The position numbers and the translations under genes were made by a program. From Petunia secreta (lineage: Eukaryota; Streptophyta; Magnoliopsida; Solanales; Solanaceae): a stretch of DNA of 64,000 bases. The notes beneath the pieces are model-generated. The model was given only the letters and a program-made list of their open reading frames with translations, searched no databases and was not told the DNA's origin. This document shows positions 47,545 to 58,022 of the stretch, in pieces. The first letter of the stretch is position 1. Each line of letters begins with the position of its first letter. The stretch lies in assembly GCA_029990175.1 (NCBI GenBank), contig JARKIP010000005.1, positions 73,006,001-73,070,000 of the forward strand. Direction: 5' to 3'.

Positions 47545-47831
47545 CTATTGCTACTGTGCACCATGGCTCTGATACCAAATTCGGACAGATCTTTTGCAGC
47601 ATGGGGGTAACAGGAAACTTTACTGGTGACCCAACCCTGGCAAGGAGTGGCTGAACCCAAAATTAGGTTCAACAACAGCCCTAAACGCCATCCTCGGCTA
47701 AACGGGCAAACAACAGAACCTTGGTTCTGGCATTCAACCTTCCGCCTGGGTTGTTTTTCCAACCATACCTTTAACACCACCACCTGCTGGGATTCTGATC
47801 CTAATCTGTTATTAGAATCATCATACCCCAA
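47541..47831 (-). CDS. Viral leader ORF overlapping the primer-binding site (96 aa)
   Basis: An open frame from MGYDDSNNRLG to SSNR, ending in an ATGA overlap with the movement-protein start. It runs through the primer-binding site at 47566-47577. No domain is recognised and it may be a leader upstream ORF without a stable product. The 3' terminal-repeat copy (39499-39798) carries most of it, fused to foreign codons after the primer-site boundary. Confidence 0.4.
   Translation of the reverse strand: MGYDDSNNRLGSESQQVVVLKVWLEKQPRRKVECQNQGSVVCPFSRGWRLGLLLNLILGSATPCQGWVTSKVSCYPHAAKDLSEFGIRAMVHSSNR
47566..47577 (-). promoter_or_regulatory. Viral primer-binding site (initiator Met tRNA)
   Basis: TGGTATCAGAGC on the minus strand, the standard caulimovirid primer site. 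It lies between the leader and the movement-protein ATG. The other terminal-repeat copy ends at the TGG of this site (39542). Confidence 0.85.
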
Positions 47832-48003
47832 TAGCCTAGTGTGACAGAGCTCAACACTTAATGATTTAGCCTAACATTAGGCCAAGTAACTTAACAACTT
47901 ATATTTAAAAGAAAACAAAATAATTAAGTACCTTGATGTTGCGCTCAGGCAATGAGAAGACTTTTATTTACTGAAATGTTTACAATGAGAGAGTTTTTAC
48001 AAT
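47575..48003 (-). repeat. Viral terminal repeat, 5' copy
   Basis: 429 bp, matching 39542-39970. The outer end (48003) meets the TA repeat of the gypsy UTR and lies about 20-30 bases 3' of where the RNA start would map. Confidence 0.9.
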
Positions 48004-49538
48004 ATATATATATATATCCTACTTTATTAGCTTTTCATTGTTATTCCTTCTATTTACTGTTTTTGATCGATTACATCTCTTTTATTATAAGTAACATTGT
48101 TAATACTTTTTGTTCTTTCTCTTTCTTCTATCTATCTTATACTTAAAAGTCTTATTTTTAGTACTTCTACTTATAGTACGTTTTCTTCCTCAGCTATTTC
48201 CGTCAGCTTTCTAGTTTTTCTCTTTTCTTTCTTTTCTTTACCATCAGTACTAGTAATACTATTACTTTATCTATTATATCATATAAGTATTATATTTGAC
48301 TCATTCCTTTGTAATATCACAAAATGTTGTTATAGTAATTATAAGTTTCTTTACTAGTGTCACTTATCACTACTACTATTAATATAACTATTGTTTTAGT
48401 ATTATTTTTATTTCTATTTCCTTTTTCCCTCTCTTTCGTTCTATTTTGAAGTACCACTATTTTTTTTTTAAATCATCATTTTCGTTCACTTTGTTATGTT
48501 TACTAGTATTACTACCTTTTGTTATAACTAGTACATCATTTTTATCTTTTCTTTATTGTATTTATTATACTATTATATTTAGTAACAATATTTTATAAGT
48601 ATATTTTACTTCTAGTATACCGTCTTTAACTTTTTATCACCATTGTGATTTTCTTTATTATTGTAATTGTTACTATAACTATAATTTTAAGTACTACTAA
48701 GAGTTTTATCTATATCATATAGTAGTAGTATATTAATTTTTTTTTTCTTCTACCTATTGCTTCTTCCTACATTTGTCCTTATTAGTATATCTACCTATAG
48801 TATAACTCTCACTCTTACCGTATGAACTTCCACCTATAAAACCACATCATTCTTCCTATCACCATCTTGTCTTCCATCACTTTAACTACCTTATCTTACT
48901 ACTACTACCTACTACTTACTACTATATATAATATATTTATATATAAATTATTTTCTAATTATATTAAGTATTTCTTATTTTTTTTTCTAACAACATAAAG
49001 GAAAATAAAAGGTAAAAATAAAAAATAAAAAAAATATAATAATAACAAAAGTACTTTGGTGTTTTCACATTAGCAGTACATCTATCCAATTATTATGTCA
49101 TCAACGTTTTCTATCTATACTATTTTTTTTAGTACTACTTCTACCTAGAGCATCACACTACTTTATAATTAACTATTCATATCATCACATTTACTTTCTC
49201 AAATATCACTACTATTAATACCACTACTTTTAATTTGCATTATATTTTTCTTTTTTCATTTTTAGTGCTGCTACTTACTGTTTTTGTGATTTCGTTTTGT
49301 TTCTCTGCAAATTTTTTTTTAGTTTCGCTTCTTCTGCTACCATTATTACTACTTTTTTTTTTTTTTTTGAATTAAAAGTTCTACTACTTTTAAGTATTTC
49401 TAGTATTTATTATTATTATTATTATTATTTACAGAACTTCTATTACTAATTATTTCTACATTTTAGTATTTTCTTATAATACTTTTATTACAAGTACTTT
49501 TTAAAAAAAAAAAAAAAATTAACAATTTCAAGTAGTTT
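48004..49538 (+). other. Gypsy 5' UTR, AT- and pyrimidine-rich
   Basis: Continuation of 38585-38825 past the viral block. Dense TACTACTA / TTATTATT runs and several poly(T) tracts, no coding sequence. It starts in the TA microsatellite that holds the viral junction. Confidence 0.6.
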
Positions 49539-51479
49539 ATGACCCGCTCTTCTAATAAAGAGTTAGTCATTTACGATCCTGAAATTGAAAGATCTTTGAG
49601 ATTGTGCAGAAAAGGACAACCATCATCTTCTAAAAGCATAATTTGTGACAAAATGGAACACCAATTAGGAGATAACAATAACCCATTAGGAGTCGCACCA
49701 CAAGTAGAGGATCAGTTTGATGAAGTAGCACCAAGACCAGCAAACAGAATTCTAAGGGATTATGCTAGACCAGATCACTTCAATTGTGAATCTAGTGTCA
49801 GGAACCCACCAGTAGCAGCCAATAATTTTGAAATTAGGACCGGTCTAATTCAAACAATTCAACAGTCTTGCACCTTTACTGGTGATCCAAGTGAAGATCC
49901 ACATAGTCATTTAATTGATTTCCTGGAACTAGTTGAAACTGCCAAATATAATGGAGTGCCCGCTGAAGCTATCAAGTTAAGGCTATTTCCTTTTTCTTTA
50001 AAAGGAGATGCCAAGACTTGGTTGCGAAGTTTGCCTCGAGGTTCTATAACCACATGGGACCAGATGACACATAAGTTTTTGAATAAATACTTTTCCCCTG
50101 CTAAAACAACAAAGTTAAGACAAGATATTTCTAATTTCTTGCAGACTGACACTGAGTCAGTTTATCAAGCATGGGAAAGATTAAAATCAATGTTAAGAAA
50201 ATGTCCACATCATGACATTCCTGAACATATGCAGTTGTATATTTTCTATCACGGATTAACACGCTCTTCTAGAAATGTGATAGATGCAGCTGCAGGAGGT
50301 TCCATCATGGGAAAGACCACAGAAGAAGCATTGCAATTGTTGAATGAAATTTCTGAGAATGCAATCCAGTGGCCATCTGATCGTGTAACCATCAAAAAGG
50401 CTGCCACAGTAAACCAGGCAGATGCATTTAATACACTAACACAACAGATTGCCTCCTTGGCACAAAAGTTTGAATCTTTTCAGGTGAATGCACAACAACC
50501 AAGCCAGTCTGAGGCTTGTGATATGTGTGGAGGAAACCATCTTAACCATGAATGCCGCGCAAACAATCAGAATGATGAGCAGGCTAATGTCATCGGTTAC
50601 AAGCCGTACACTTTTGGAAGCCCAATGACACAGAAACATCCAGGATTTCAGTGGAGCAATCCAAATGGTGCTGAGAACTCTCAAAGCTTCCAGAAGCAAC
50701 CAGCACAGGGTCCACCTGGATACCAAAATCAAAATCGTGGGCAATCAAATTTCAGGCCATATCAACAAGCAGCTCCATATCAGCAAAGGCCTCAACAAGC
50801 TCATTCAAGTCTCGATGACTTTTTGTACAAGTACATTAAGGCCACTGATGAAAAGATGGAAAGTCAAAACTCAACCCTCAAAAACTTGGAAATTCAGGTA
50901 AGCCAATTGGCAACTCTTGTTTCAGAAAAGATTCAAGGTCCCTTACCAAGCAATACGGAGAAAAATCCAAAGGAACACCCTAAGGCCATCGCCTTACGGT
51001 CAGGTAAGAATCTTGATGATCCATATGCTGATAGACAGGAAAAGAACCATTTTGAACACCAGGCAGCAAAGGGTAAGAATGTTGAAATACAATATGATCC
51101 ATCAGAAGAGAATGAAATCAAGAAAAAAGATGAAAAGAATTTTGAAAAAATAGCTCCTCTCCCTGTGACAATCCCTTTTCCACAAAAGATGAAAAGAGAA
51201 AAGCTTGACAGTCAATTTGCAAAGTTTTTAGAAATTCTGAAACAGATTCACATTAATATTCCTTTCACTGATGCTTTATTGCAAATGCCTTCATATGCTA
51301 AATTTTTGAAAGAAATTTTGTCAAGCAAAAGGAAGTTAGAAGAAGTTTCTGTGGTAATGCTTACTGAAAAATGCAGTGCTATACTTCAAAATAAGCTACC
51401 ACAAAAGCTTGGCGATCCAGGCAGTTTTACGATTCCATGCACTTTGGGAGGAGTATATTTTGAAAAAAGCACTTTGTGA
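49539..51479 (+). CDS. Gypsy gag (646 aa)
   Basis: Starts MTRSSNKELVIYDPE. The retrotransposon gag domain (WLRSLPRGSITTWDQMTHKF and FLNKYFSPAKTTKLRQDI, about residues 150-205) assembles the particle. A zinc knuckle follows, CDMCGGNHLNHEC (C-x2-C-x3-H-x4-C, about 328-340), in the Athila-like form. Then a Gln/Pro/Asn-rich linker and a Lys/Glu-rich region. The frame ends with a TGA at 51477-51479, just past a six-A run at the point where the protease should begin; the protease continues one frame over. This is most simply a one-base frameshift. Confidence 0.88.
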   Translation: MTRSSNKELVIYDPEIERSLRLCRKGQPSSSKSIICDKMEHQLGDNNNPLGVAPQVEDQFDEVAPRPANRILRDYARPDHFNCESSVRNPPVAANNFEIRTGLIQTIQQSCTFTGDPSEDPHSHLIDFLELVETAKYNGVPAEAIKLRLFPFSLKGDAKTWLRSLPRGSITTWDQMTHKFLNKYFSPAKTTKLRQDISNFLQTDTESVYQAWERLKSMLRKCPHHDIPEHMQLYIFYHGLTRSSRNVIDAAAGGSIMGKTTEEALQLLNEISENAIQWPSDRVTIKKAATVNQADAFNTLTQQIASLAQKFESFQVNAQQPSQSEACDMCGGNHLNHECRANNQNDEQANVIGYKPYTFGSPMTQKHPGFQWSNPNGAENSQSFQKQPAQGPPGYQNQNRGQSNFRPYQQAAPYQQRPQQAHSSLDDFLYKYIKATDEKMESQNSTLKNLEIQVSQLATLVSEKIQGPLPSNTEKNPKEHPKAIALRSGKNLDDPYADRQEKNHFEHQAAKGKNVEIQYDPSEENEIKKKDEKNFEKIAPLPVTIPFPQKMKREKLDSQFAKFLEILKQIHINIPFTDALLQMPSYAKFLKEILSSKRKLEEVSVVMLTEKCSAILQNKLPQKLGDPGSFTIPCTLGGVYFEKSTL

Positions 51480-54372
51480 TTCTGGAGCTTCAATAAATCT
51501 GATGCCATTTTCTATTTTTAGAAAATTGGATCTTGGTGACATAAAAAATACTGTTGTCTCTCTTCAATTTGCTGATCAAAGTACTAAGAAACCTAAGGGA
51601 ATTATTGAAAATGTGCTTGTGAGAGTAGATAAATTTGTGTTCCCTGTAGATTTCATAGTACTTGAAATGGAAGAATGTCCTGATGAGCCAATAATTTTGG
51701 GTAGACCTTTTCTTGCTACAGGTAGAGCAATCATAGATGTCCATCAAGGACAACTAATTTTGAGAGTAGACGAAGAAAGAGTCATTTTTGATATGCACAA
51801 GATTCTAAAATTTCCCGAAAATGAGACATCATCTTCTTGCTTTTCAATTGACATGATTAGTGATCTTGCAGATGAATTCAAAGATGACCAATTGATTTCA
51901 GACTCATTGGAAAGATGCTTGGCCCAATCTGGCACAAGGCAGGATGATGATCCGACAATTAGAAGTGAAGCTGAAATATTGGAAAATGATTCTGAAGAAG
52001 AGGGAGAAATGCTATCAGAAAATGCTCGACCAAAAATTGAACTCAAAATTCTCCCTTCCCATTTGAAGTATGTTTATCTTGAGCCTGAATTATTTCCTGT
52101 GATAATTTCATCTTCTCTGACTGCAGAACAGGAACATAAATTGATTGAAGTACTGACAGCACACAAAGGAGCCTTAGGGTGGACTATAGCAGACATCAAA
52201 GGCATTAGTCCAGCTATTTGCACACATAGAATTCTCATGGAGGATAGCTACAAGCCAATAGTCCAACCCCAAAGGAGATTGAACCCAGCAATGCAAGAAG
52301 TTGTGAAAAATGAAATAATAAAACTTTTGGCTGCAGGTATTATTTACCCCATTTCTGACAGCCCTTGGGTAAGTCCTGTTCAGGTGGTACCAAAGAAAGG
52401 AGGTATGACAGTTGTAAAAAATGAAAATAATGAACTCATACCTACCAGAACAGTAACAGGATGGAGAGTCTGTATTGATTATAGGCGTCTCAATGATGCC
52501 ACAAGAAAAGATCATTTTCCTTTACCATTTATTGATCAAATGTTGGAAAGGGTAGCAGGTTATGGTTTTTACTGTTTTCTTGATGGATATTCAGGGTATA
52601 ACCAGATATCAATTGCACCAGAAGATCAGGATAAGACAACTTTCACATGTCCCCATGGAACCTATGCCTATAGGAGAATGCCTTTTGGTTTGTGTAATGC
52701 ACCTGCTACATTTCAGCGTTGCATGTCAGCTATTTTCTCAGACATGACTGAAAAATTTTTGGAAATTTTTATGGATGATTTCACCCTTTTTGGTAAAACA
52801 TTTGAAGATTGTCTTAATCACTTGACCTTAGTTCTTAAGAGATGTGAAGAGACAAACTTGATTCTTAATTGGGAGAAATGTCATTTTATGGTTACCGAGG
52901 GAATTGTTTTAGGACATAAAATCACTGCTAAAGGGATAGAAGTTGATAAGGCAAAAATTGATCTTATAGCAGGATTACCCCCTCCCACAACTGTTAAAGG
53001 CATTAGAAGTTTTCTAGGTCATGCAGGTTTTTACAGACGGTTCATAAAAGATTTTTCAAAGATTTCAAAACCGTTGACTAACCTTTTGATTAAAGATGTT
53101 AAGTTTGATTTTTCAGGAGATTGTATGAAAGCTTTTGACACTCTTAAGGAGAAATTATCATCTGCCCCTATAGTTGTGTCCCCTGATTGGAACCAACCTT
53201 TTGAGGTCATGTGTGATGCTAGTGATACAGCCGTTGGAGCTGTTTTAGGCCAGAGAAAAGATAAAATTTTCCGTCCCATTTACTATGCCAGTAGAACATT
53301 GAATGAAGCTCAGCTCAACTATGCCACAACAGAAAAAGAACTACTGGCAGTAGTATTTGCTTTTGATAAGTTCCGTTCCTATTTAATAGGAACCAAAGTC
53401 ACTGTTTTTACCGATCATGCAGCTTTAAAATACCTCTTAGCAAAGAAAGATGCCCGCCCTAGATTGTTAAGATGGATTTTACTTCTCCAGGAGTTTGACC
53501 TTGAAATAAAAGACAGGAAAGGGACAGAAAATCAGGTAGCTGACCATTTGTCTAGATTAGAGAACCCTCCTCTTGAGTCTAGTGATATAAAAGAAGAGTT
53601 TCCTGATGAACACATCTTTTCTGTCAGCTCAGTAGTGACTCAACCACCCTGGTTTGCAGATATTGCAAATTACTTGGTTGGAAAATGGACACCTCGAGAT
53701 CTCTCTTACCAACAGAGGAAAAAACTTATATCTGATGCAAAATATTATCTGCGGGATGACCCTTACTTGTTTAGAATTTGTGCAGATAATATCATTAGAA
53801 GATGTGTACCTGAAGATGAAATGCCAAAGATTTTGTTTCATTGTCATGATGGAGCAATTGGAGGACATTATGCTGCAAACCGAACTGCTTTCAAGGTTTT
53901 GGAAGCTGGATTCTTCTGGCCAACACTTTTTAAGGATGCCCGTGTGTATGTTGCACAATGTGACAGGTGTCAGAGAACAGGTAATATCTCAAAGAGAGAT
54001 GAGATGCCATTGCAATCTATTCAGGTATGTGAAATATTTGATGTCTGGGGTATAGATTTTATGGGACCTTTTCCTTCATCTCATTCATTTGAATATATCC
54101 TTGTGGCTGTTGACTATGTTTCACGATGGGTTGAAGCCATTCCCACAAGAAAGAATGATGCTCGAACAGTGTGTAATTTTCTCAGAAAAAATATTTTTAC
54201 CAGATTTGGCACACCACGAGTCATCATTAGTGACCAAGGGACTCATTTCATGAATAAGCAATTTTCTGCTTTATTGTCAAAATATAGTGTGACTCATAAA
54301 ACTGGAACACCGTATCATGCTCAAACTCAAGGGCAAGTTGAGGTTTCCAACCGTGAACTAAAGAATTCTTGA
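51376..54372 (+). CDS. Gypsy pol: protease, RT, RNase H, integrase (truncated by frameshift)
   Basis: The real pol text begins near 51465 with the protease active site LCDSGASINLMP; upstream codons in this frame are a shadow of gag. RT follows (GWRVCIDYRRLND, catalytic FMDDFTLFG near 52770-52795), then RNase H (VMCDASDTAVGAVL, about 53206; TDHAALKYLL). Integrase shows HHCC zinc (HCHDGAIGGHY ... CDRCQRTG) and D-D-E core residues (GIDFMGPF, ISDQGTHF, GQVEVSNRE). The frame breaks at about 54370 within integrase. In the source element gag and pol were presumably one or two linked frames. Confidence 0.9.
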   Translation: MLYFKISYHKSLAIQAVLRFHALWEEYILKKALCDSGASINLMPFSIFRKLDLGDIKNTVVSLQFADQSTKKPKGIIENVLVRVDKFVFPVDFIVLEMEECPDEPIILGRPFLATGRAIIDVHQGQLILRVDEERVIFDMHKILKFPENETSSSCFSIDMISDLADEFKDDQLISDSLERCLAQSGTRQDDDPTIRSEAEILENDSEEEGEMLSENARPKIELKILPSHLKYVYLEPELFPVIISSSLTAEQEHKLIEVLTAHKGALGWTIADIKGISPAICTHRILMEDSYKPIVQPQRRLNPAMQEVVKNEIIKLLAAGIIYPISDSPWVSPVQVVPKKGGMTVVKNENNELIPTRTVTGWRVCIDYRRLNDATRKDHFPLPFIDQMLERVAGYGFYCFLDGYSGYNQISIAPEDQDKTTFTCPHGTYAYRRMPFGLCNAPATFQRCMSAIFSDMTEKFLEIFMDDFTLFGKTFEDCLNHLTLVLKRCEETNLILNWEKCHFMVTEGIVLGHKITAKGIEVDKAKIDLIAGLPPPTTVKGIRSFLGHAGFYRRFIKDFSKISKPLTNLLIKDVKFDFSGDCMKAFDTLKEKLSSAPIVVSPDWNQPFEVMCDASDTAVGAVLGQRKDKIFRPIYYASRTLNEAQLNYATTEKELLAVVFAFDKFRSYLIGTKVTVFTDHAALKYLLAKKDARPRLLRWILLLQEFDLEIKDRKGTENQVADHLSRLENPPLESSDIKEEFPDEHIFSVSSVVTQPPWFADIANYLVGKWTPRDLSYQQRKKLISDAKYYLRDDPYLFRICADNIIRRCVPEDEMPKILFHCHDGAIGGHYAANRTAFKVLEAGFFWPTLFKDARVYVAQCDRCQRTGNISKRDEMPLQSIQVCEIFDVWGIDFMGPFPSSHSFEYILVAVDYVSRWVEAIPTRKNDARTVCNFLRKNIFTRFGTPRVIISDQGTHFMNKQFSALLSKYSVTHKTGTPYHAQTQGQVEVSNRELKNS

Positions 54373-54375
54373 AAA

Positions 54376-54925
54376 AACTGTTGGAATCTCAAGAAAAGAC
54401 TGGGCTTTAAAATTAGATGATGCATTATGGGCATACCGAACGGCGTTCAAAACGCCGATTGGAACATCTCCATATAAATTAGTCTTTGGAAAAGCTTGCC
54501 ATTTGCCTGTTGAATTGGAACACAAAGCCTTTTGGGCACTGAAAGCATTGAACTTTGATTTAACCTCTGCTGGTAAAAATAGATTTTTGCAGGTTAATGA
54601 GTTGGATGAACTGAGGATGGAAGCCTATGAAAATGCCAAGATTTACAAAGAAAAAACAAAAAAATGGCATGACAATTTGATCCGACCAAAAAATTTTAAA
54701 ATTGGAGATCAGGTACTTCTTTACAATAGCCGTCTCAGGCTATTCCCAGGAAAACTGAAATCCAGGTGGACAGGTCCTTACAATGTTACAAATGTTACTC
54801 CGTATGGAGCAATTGAAATTCAACAAAGCAATGGAGGAGAGAAATTTAAGGTCAATGGTCACAGGCTAAAATTGTACTTTGGAGGACATTTTGAACAACA
54901 CCCTTCAGTAACCATGATAGTATGA
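54376..54925 (+). pseudogene. Gypsy integrase C-terminal part, out of frame
   Basis: Continues integrase in a third frame: DALWAYRTAFKTPIGTSPY, then GKACHLPVELEHKA and the C-terminal DQVLLYNSRLRLFPGKLKS / WTGPYNV chromatin- or DNA-binding region, ending MIV. It is separated from the main pol frame by the second frameshift, so it has no start of its own. Confidence 0.85.
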
Positions 54926-55511
54926 TGAGTGCCGCTGTTACTACGTCGAGCTGACGACGTTAAACTCAGAACTATGGTTCTTTATCCCGTAGCCATTGAG
55001 GGTGAAGCAATGGAGCCTCATAAGTCCCACTTAGATCTGACTAATTAAATGCTTAACCAATTGATCTGGTCAATATCCAGATTATTGTACAACCGGAACA
55101 TCTCATAAGGCCTCTACAAAAACAGAGTCACCTAGACAGGAGTAACTCCATGGTGATCGGTATGCCTAAGTTACTGGTTGGTTAACCATTCCATTTTCCA
55201 AATCTAATGTTGGCACAGGTAAATTTCTAGTTTATATTCAAACTAGGACCTAATGACTGATAAGGTCTAAAAATAATCCAGTCTATTACACATAGAACAT
55301 GTGTGGTCACAGTTTCTTTCAAGCTTTCTTCTGTGATCGTATATTTGAAAGCCAAAAAGATTTTTATTTTACTAATAAAATAGTATTTTTATATTAATTA
55401 TATTATATTTATATAATCCAACTACCACTTGATCCTTCTTCATTCTTTTTTTTTTCACCCTTCTTTCTTTCACTTATCTTAAAAAGCATTTTCATCCAGG
55501 AGAATGAAATG

Positions 55512-55526
55512 TTCAAGTATGGGGGA
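55512..55526 (+). promoter_or_regulatory. Internal polypurine-like tract
   Basis: TTCAAGTATGGGGGA, identical in 15 bases to the tract before the 3' LTR (56641-56655). Confidence 0.5.
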
Positions 55527-56644
55527 GGTTATTTATATATTATATACTATTTTCCTCTTATTTATGGTCTTAATTGTAGGTTTTTAATTAACAATATAAA
55601 TTTTTGTTCGTTCTGTTCAATATTATTTCTTTTTATATTCACCATATGATTTTTCATGTCTATGATTTTGACTTTGTGAAAGCAAGAGCAAACATCTTCA
55701 ACTCAGAAAATCATTGGAATTGAGAAAAATTATGATCACAAAGAAGGTAGAATCAGTGAACTTGGCTAGAACTTGCTCTGAATGTTCTTCGAGGTGAAAT
55801 AATGGATGATACTGATTTTTGAAAAATGAAATTAGGCCTTCTTTGATACACAATTCAAGCCTCTCAATTTTCTATCCAAATATACATATTTTTATCTTTT
55901 CAAACCCTTCTTTGAGCCTTAATCCTATTTTTTTTTCCAACACCATGATATATTACAAAAAAAAAATGATATATATGATATATGTATATATTGTTTACAT
56001 ATATTTAAAGAAAAAAAAAAGAGTTATTGTTTCTTCCAGCTTTGAATGAGCAAAGATTAAACATCACCAAAAGGAAGAAATATTACCAAAAGAAGCAATG
56101 TTGTGAATATATGAATATATATGATATAGCAAAAAGAAAAAAAAAGGGAAAAAAATTGAAAAAAAAAGTATTACCGAATGGAGAAAGAATTGAGAAATGT
56201 GAGCTCCAAGCTGGAAAAAGAACAGTCACTATCAAATATCCTTATCCTACCAGCCTGAAGCCTAACATTACAAGCCATGAAAAGTCCTAAAAAGATTTTG
56301 AAAGTCAGTATTGTATCTATATTAGTGGAGATGAACATGACGAGCAAGCCTATGGACAAGACAATGATACTTACTGAATACATGATCATAACTCTATCAA
56401 TTTTAAAAGATTCAAGGGGAGAAGGCTGCAAGTTCTTGTTGATCAAGTCAAAATTCAGAAATAAGGTAAGGAATTTGGTGAAGTAAAAAGAATAATTGCA
56501 TTGAGCATGATGAAAGAAGTTTATCTTGAATAAATTTTCTATCCTACAAAGATCATAAGTTTGAAGAAAATATTCTTATTTAAAAAAAAAAAAAAAAGAA
56601 GAAGAAGAAGAAGATCTTTTTCCTCGAGGACGAGCAAAGATTCA

Positions 56645-56658
56645 AGTATGGGGGAATT
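56645..56658 (+). promoter_or_regulatory. Gypsy polypurine tract
   Basis: AGTATGGGGGAATT immediately before the 3' LTR; the primer for plus-strand DNA synthesis in this family. Confidence 0.8.
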
Positions 56659-58017
56659 TGATGGATATAATTTATTGATATATTTTTATAGATAAATATT
56701 AAGTATTTTAAATAAAACGTGAATAAATATATCCATCTCTCGCATATTTTCTAACATATTTTGCAGGAAGAAGAAATTATCCAAGGTGAAGAAAAATAAG
56801 GGATGACCATTGATGATTACATTATTCATAGTGTGATTATAACACTGATAGTAATGTCCGTGAATTGTTTTATGCTGAAGAATAAAAGTGCAAGCGGAAG
56901 AAAGTTCATGAAAGGAAGCTACATATGAATATTTGAAATTATCATCTAAACCCAACTCACCTTGGCCATCTTGAAAATTTTCCTACCACCTTAGGATATG
57001 CCATCTTAGGTAGAACTTTGGCTTTGGAATTTATCTATAAATAGGTAGTAAACTTTGTATGGAAGATCATCAAATTTTCATCTTGCAAGAACTACTTTCT
57101 CTTGCTCTTTTTCTTTCTTTGTCTTTTATAACATTAAGCTTTTGTAGTTTTCTTTTGTAGAAGAAATACTACTTCTTCCTAGTCTTTATATTTTTAAAGT
57201 TTTTCTTACTCCATAATAGAGTAATCTCTTTTGTTGGGATAGTTGATGAAACTCGGTAATATTTATAATACGTATCTCAGTTTTAATACATGCTTAGCCT
57301 GAAGTTTTTAATCACATTTTAACACTGTGCTAGAATTATAGTTTTTACTAAATCTTTATTTTCACATCCGTCTATTTTATATCTAGGTTATTGTTATATT
57401 AATTTTGTAATTCTCACGGAGCAAAATTAATGTATAATAACTGATGAATAAAGTAGTAGAGTAAAAACTATTTTTCCAAGTCTGTAATCTTGTTTACCTC
57501 AGTTTTAATTCTCACGGAGGAATTGTTGTAGGTAAGATTATTGATTTTCCGTAAAAATATTCTCACGAAGTTTTTACTACTTTTTAAGCACAATTCAGGC
57601 AAGAAAAATATTTCGGTTTAATCGTCACTAGTTATAATTTGATTAATATGCATAACCTCACGGAGTGTTATTAATTGATTATTTTCTTAGTGAGCAAAAT
57701 ATAATTGAATTAGCAATAAGCAATTATTCTTAAGAGAAATACATGTCAAAACTGAGATATTTATTATAAGTATTACCAAGTGAATTCAACGATTCCCAAC
57801 TCCTTTTAAATTTGAAATCTTCCGGAAGTTCTTTCTTTTAGTTTAAGTAAATTTAAATTAAAAACTCACTTTTCATCAATTTGATTCTCTCAAATAGTAA
57901 TTAAAATACTACAAGTCCGTAGCATAGAATACCCAATCTCTGTGGGACGATATCTTAAACTATATTAGAATTTAACAAGAACGAGCAGACAATTCCTATG
58001 CACTTTGGACCTCGTCA
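56659..58017 (+). repeat. Gypsy 3' LTR
   Basis: 1359 bp, partner of 37203-38561, followed by the CTGGA target duplication. Confidence 0.93.
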
Positions 58018-58022
58018 CTGGA

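Larger units (their letters stand above)
38826..48003 (-). mobile_element. Endogenous pararetrovirus (Caulimoviridae), rearranged
   Basis: A 9178-bp block inserted in a TA repeat of the gypsy 5' UTR. The main copy (39542-48003, minus strand) spans one 8033-bp genome plus a 429-bp terminal repeat. Gene order: leader ORF, movement protein, coat-like region / zinc knuckle / aspartic protease / RT / RNase H, a small ORF, and a 479-residue ORF. No integrase is present, which fits a pararetrovirus and not an LTR element. Two viral fragments in the opposite orientation (38826-39208 and 39205-39540) are joined at the left end. The genus is uncertain: the ORF set recalls solendovirus- and florendovirus-type Solanaceae sequences. 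The pol frame carries one in-frame TGA near the coat/pol part. Confidence 0.88.
54926..56658 (+). other. Gypsy 3' non-coding region
   Basis: No envelope-like frame and no domain. Contains a duplicate polypurine-like tract (55512-55526) and an (A)n(GAA)n run near 56581-56612. Confidence 0.6.
37203..58017 (+). mobile_element. Athila-like Ty3/gypsy retrotransposon, young, with viral insertion
   Basis: LTRs of 1359 bp each (37203-38561 and 56659-58017), TG...CA ends, at least six substitutions between them and no net gap. Perfect 5-bp target duplication CTGGA (37198-37202 and 58018-58022). Primer site TGGCGCCGTTGCCGGGG (38568-38584) and polypurine tract AGTATGGGGGAAT next to the right LTR place it on the plus strand. 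Order: LTR, primer site, long AT-rich 5' UTR (interrupted by a 9.2 kb pararetrovirus block at 38826-48003), gag, protease, RT, RNase H, integrase, 1.7 kb 3' non-coding region, LTR. Two frameshifts disable the coding part. No envelope-like frame is seen. Lineage inferred from the primer site, the gag knuckle form and the long UTRs. Confidence 0.92.

Noticed and set aside
49907..50744. Minus-strand frames over the gypsy gag
   Set aside because: Shadows of the gag coding strand.
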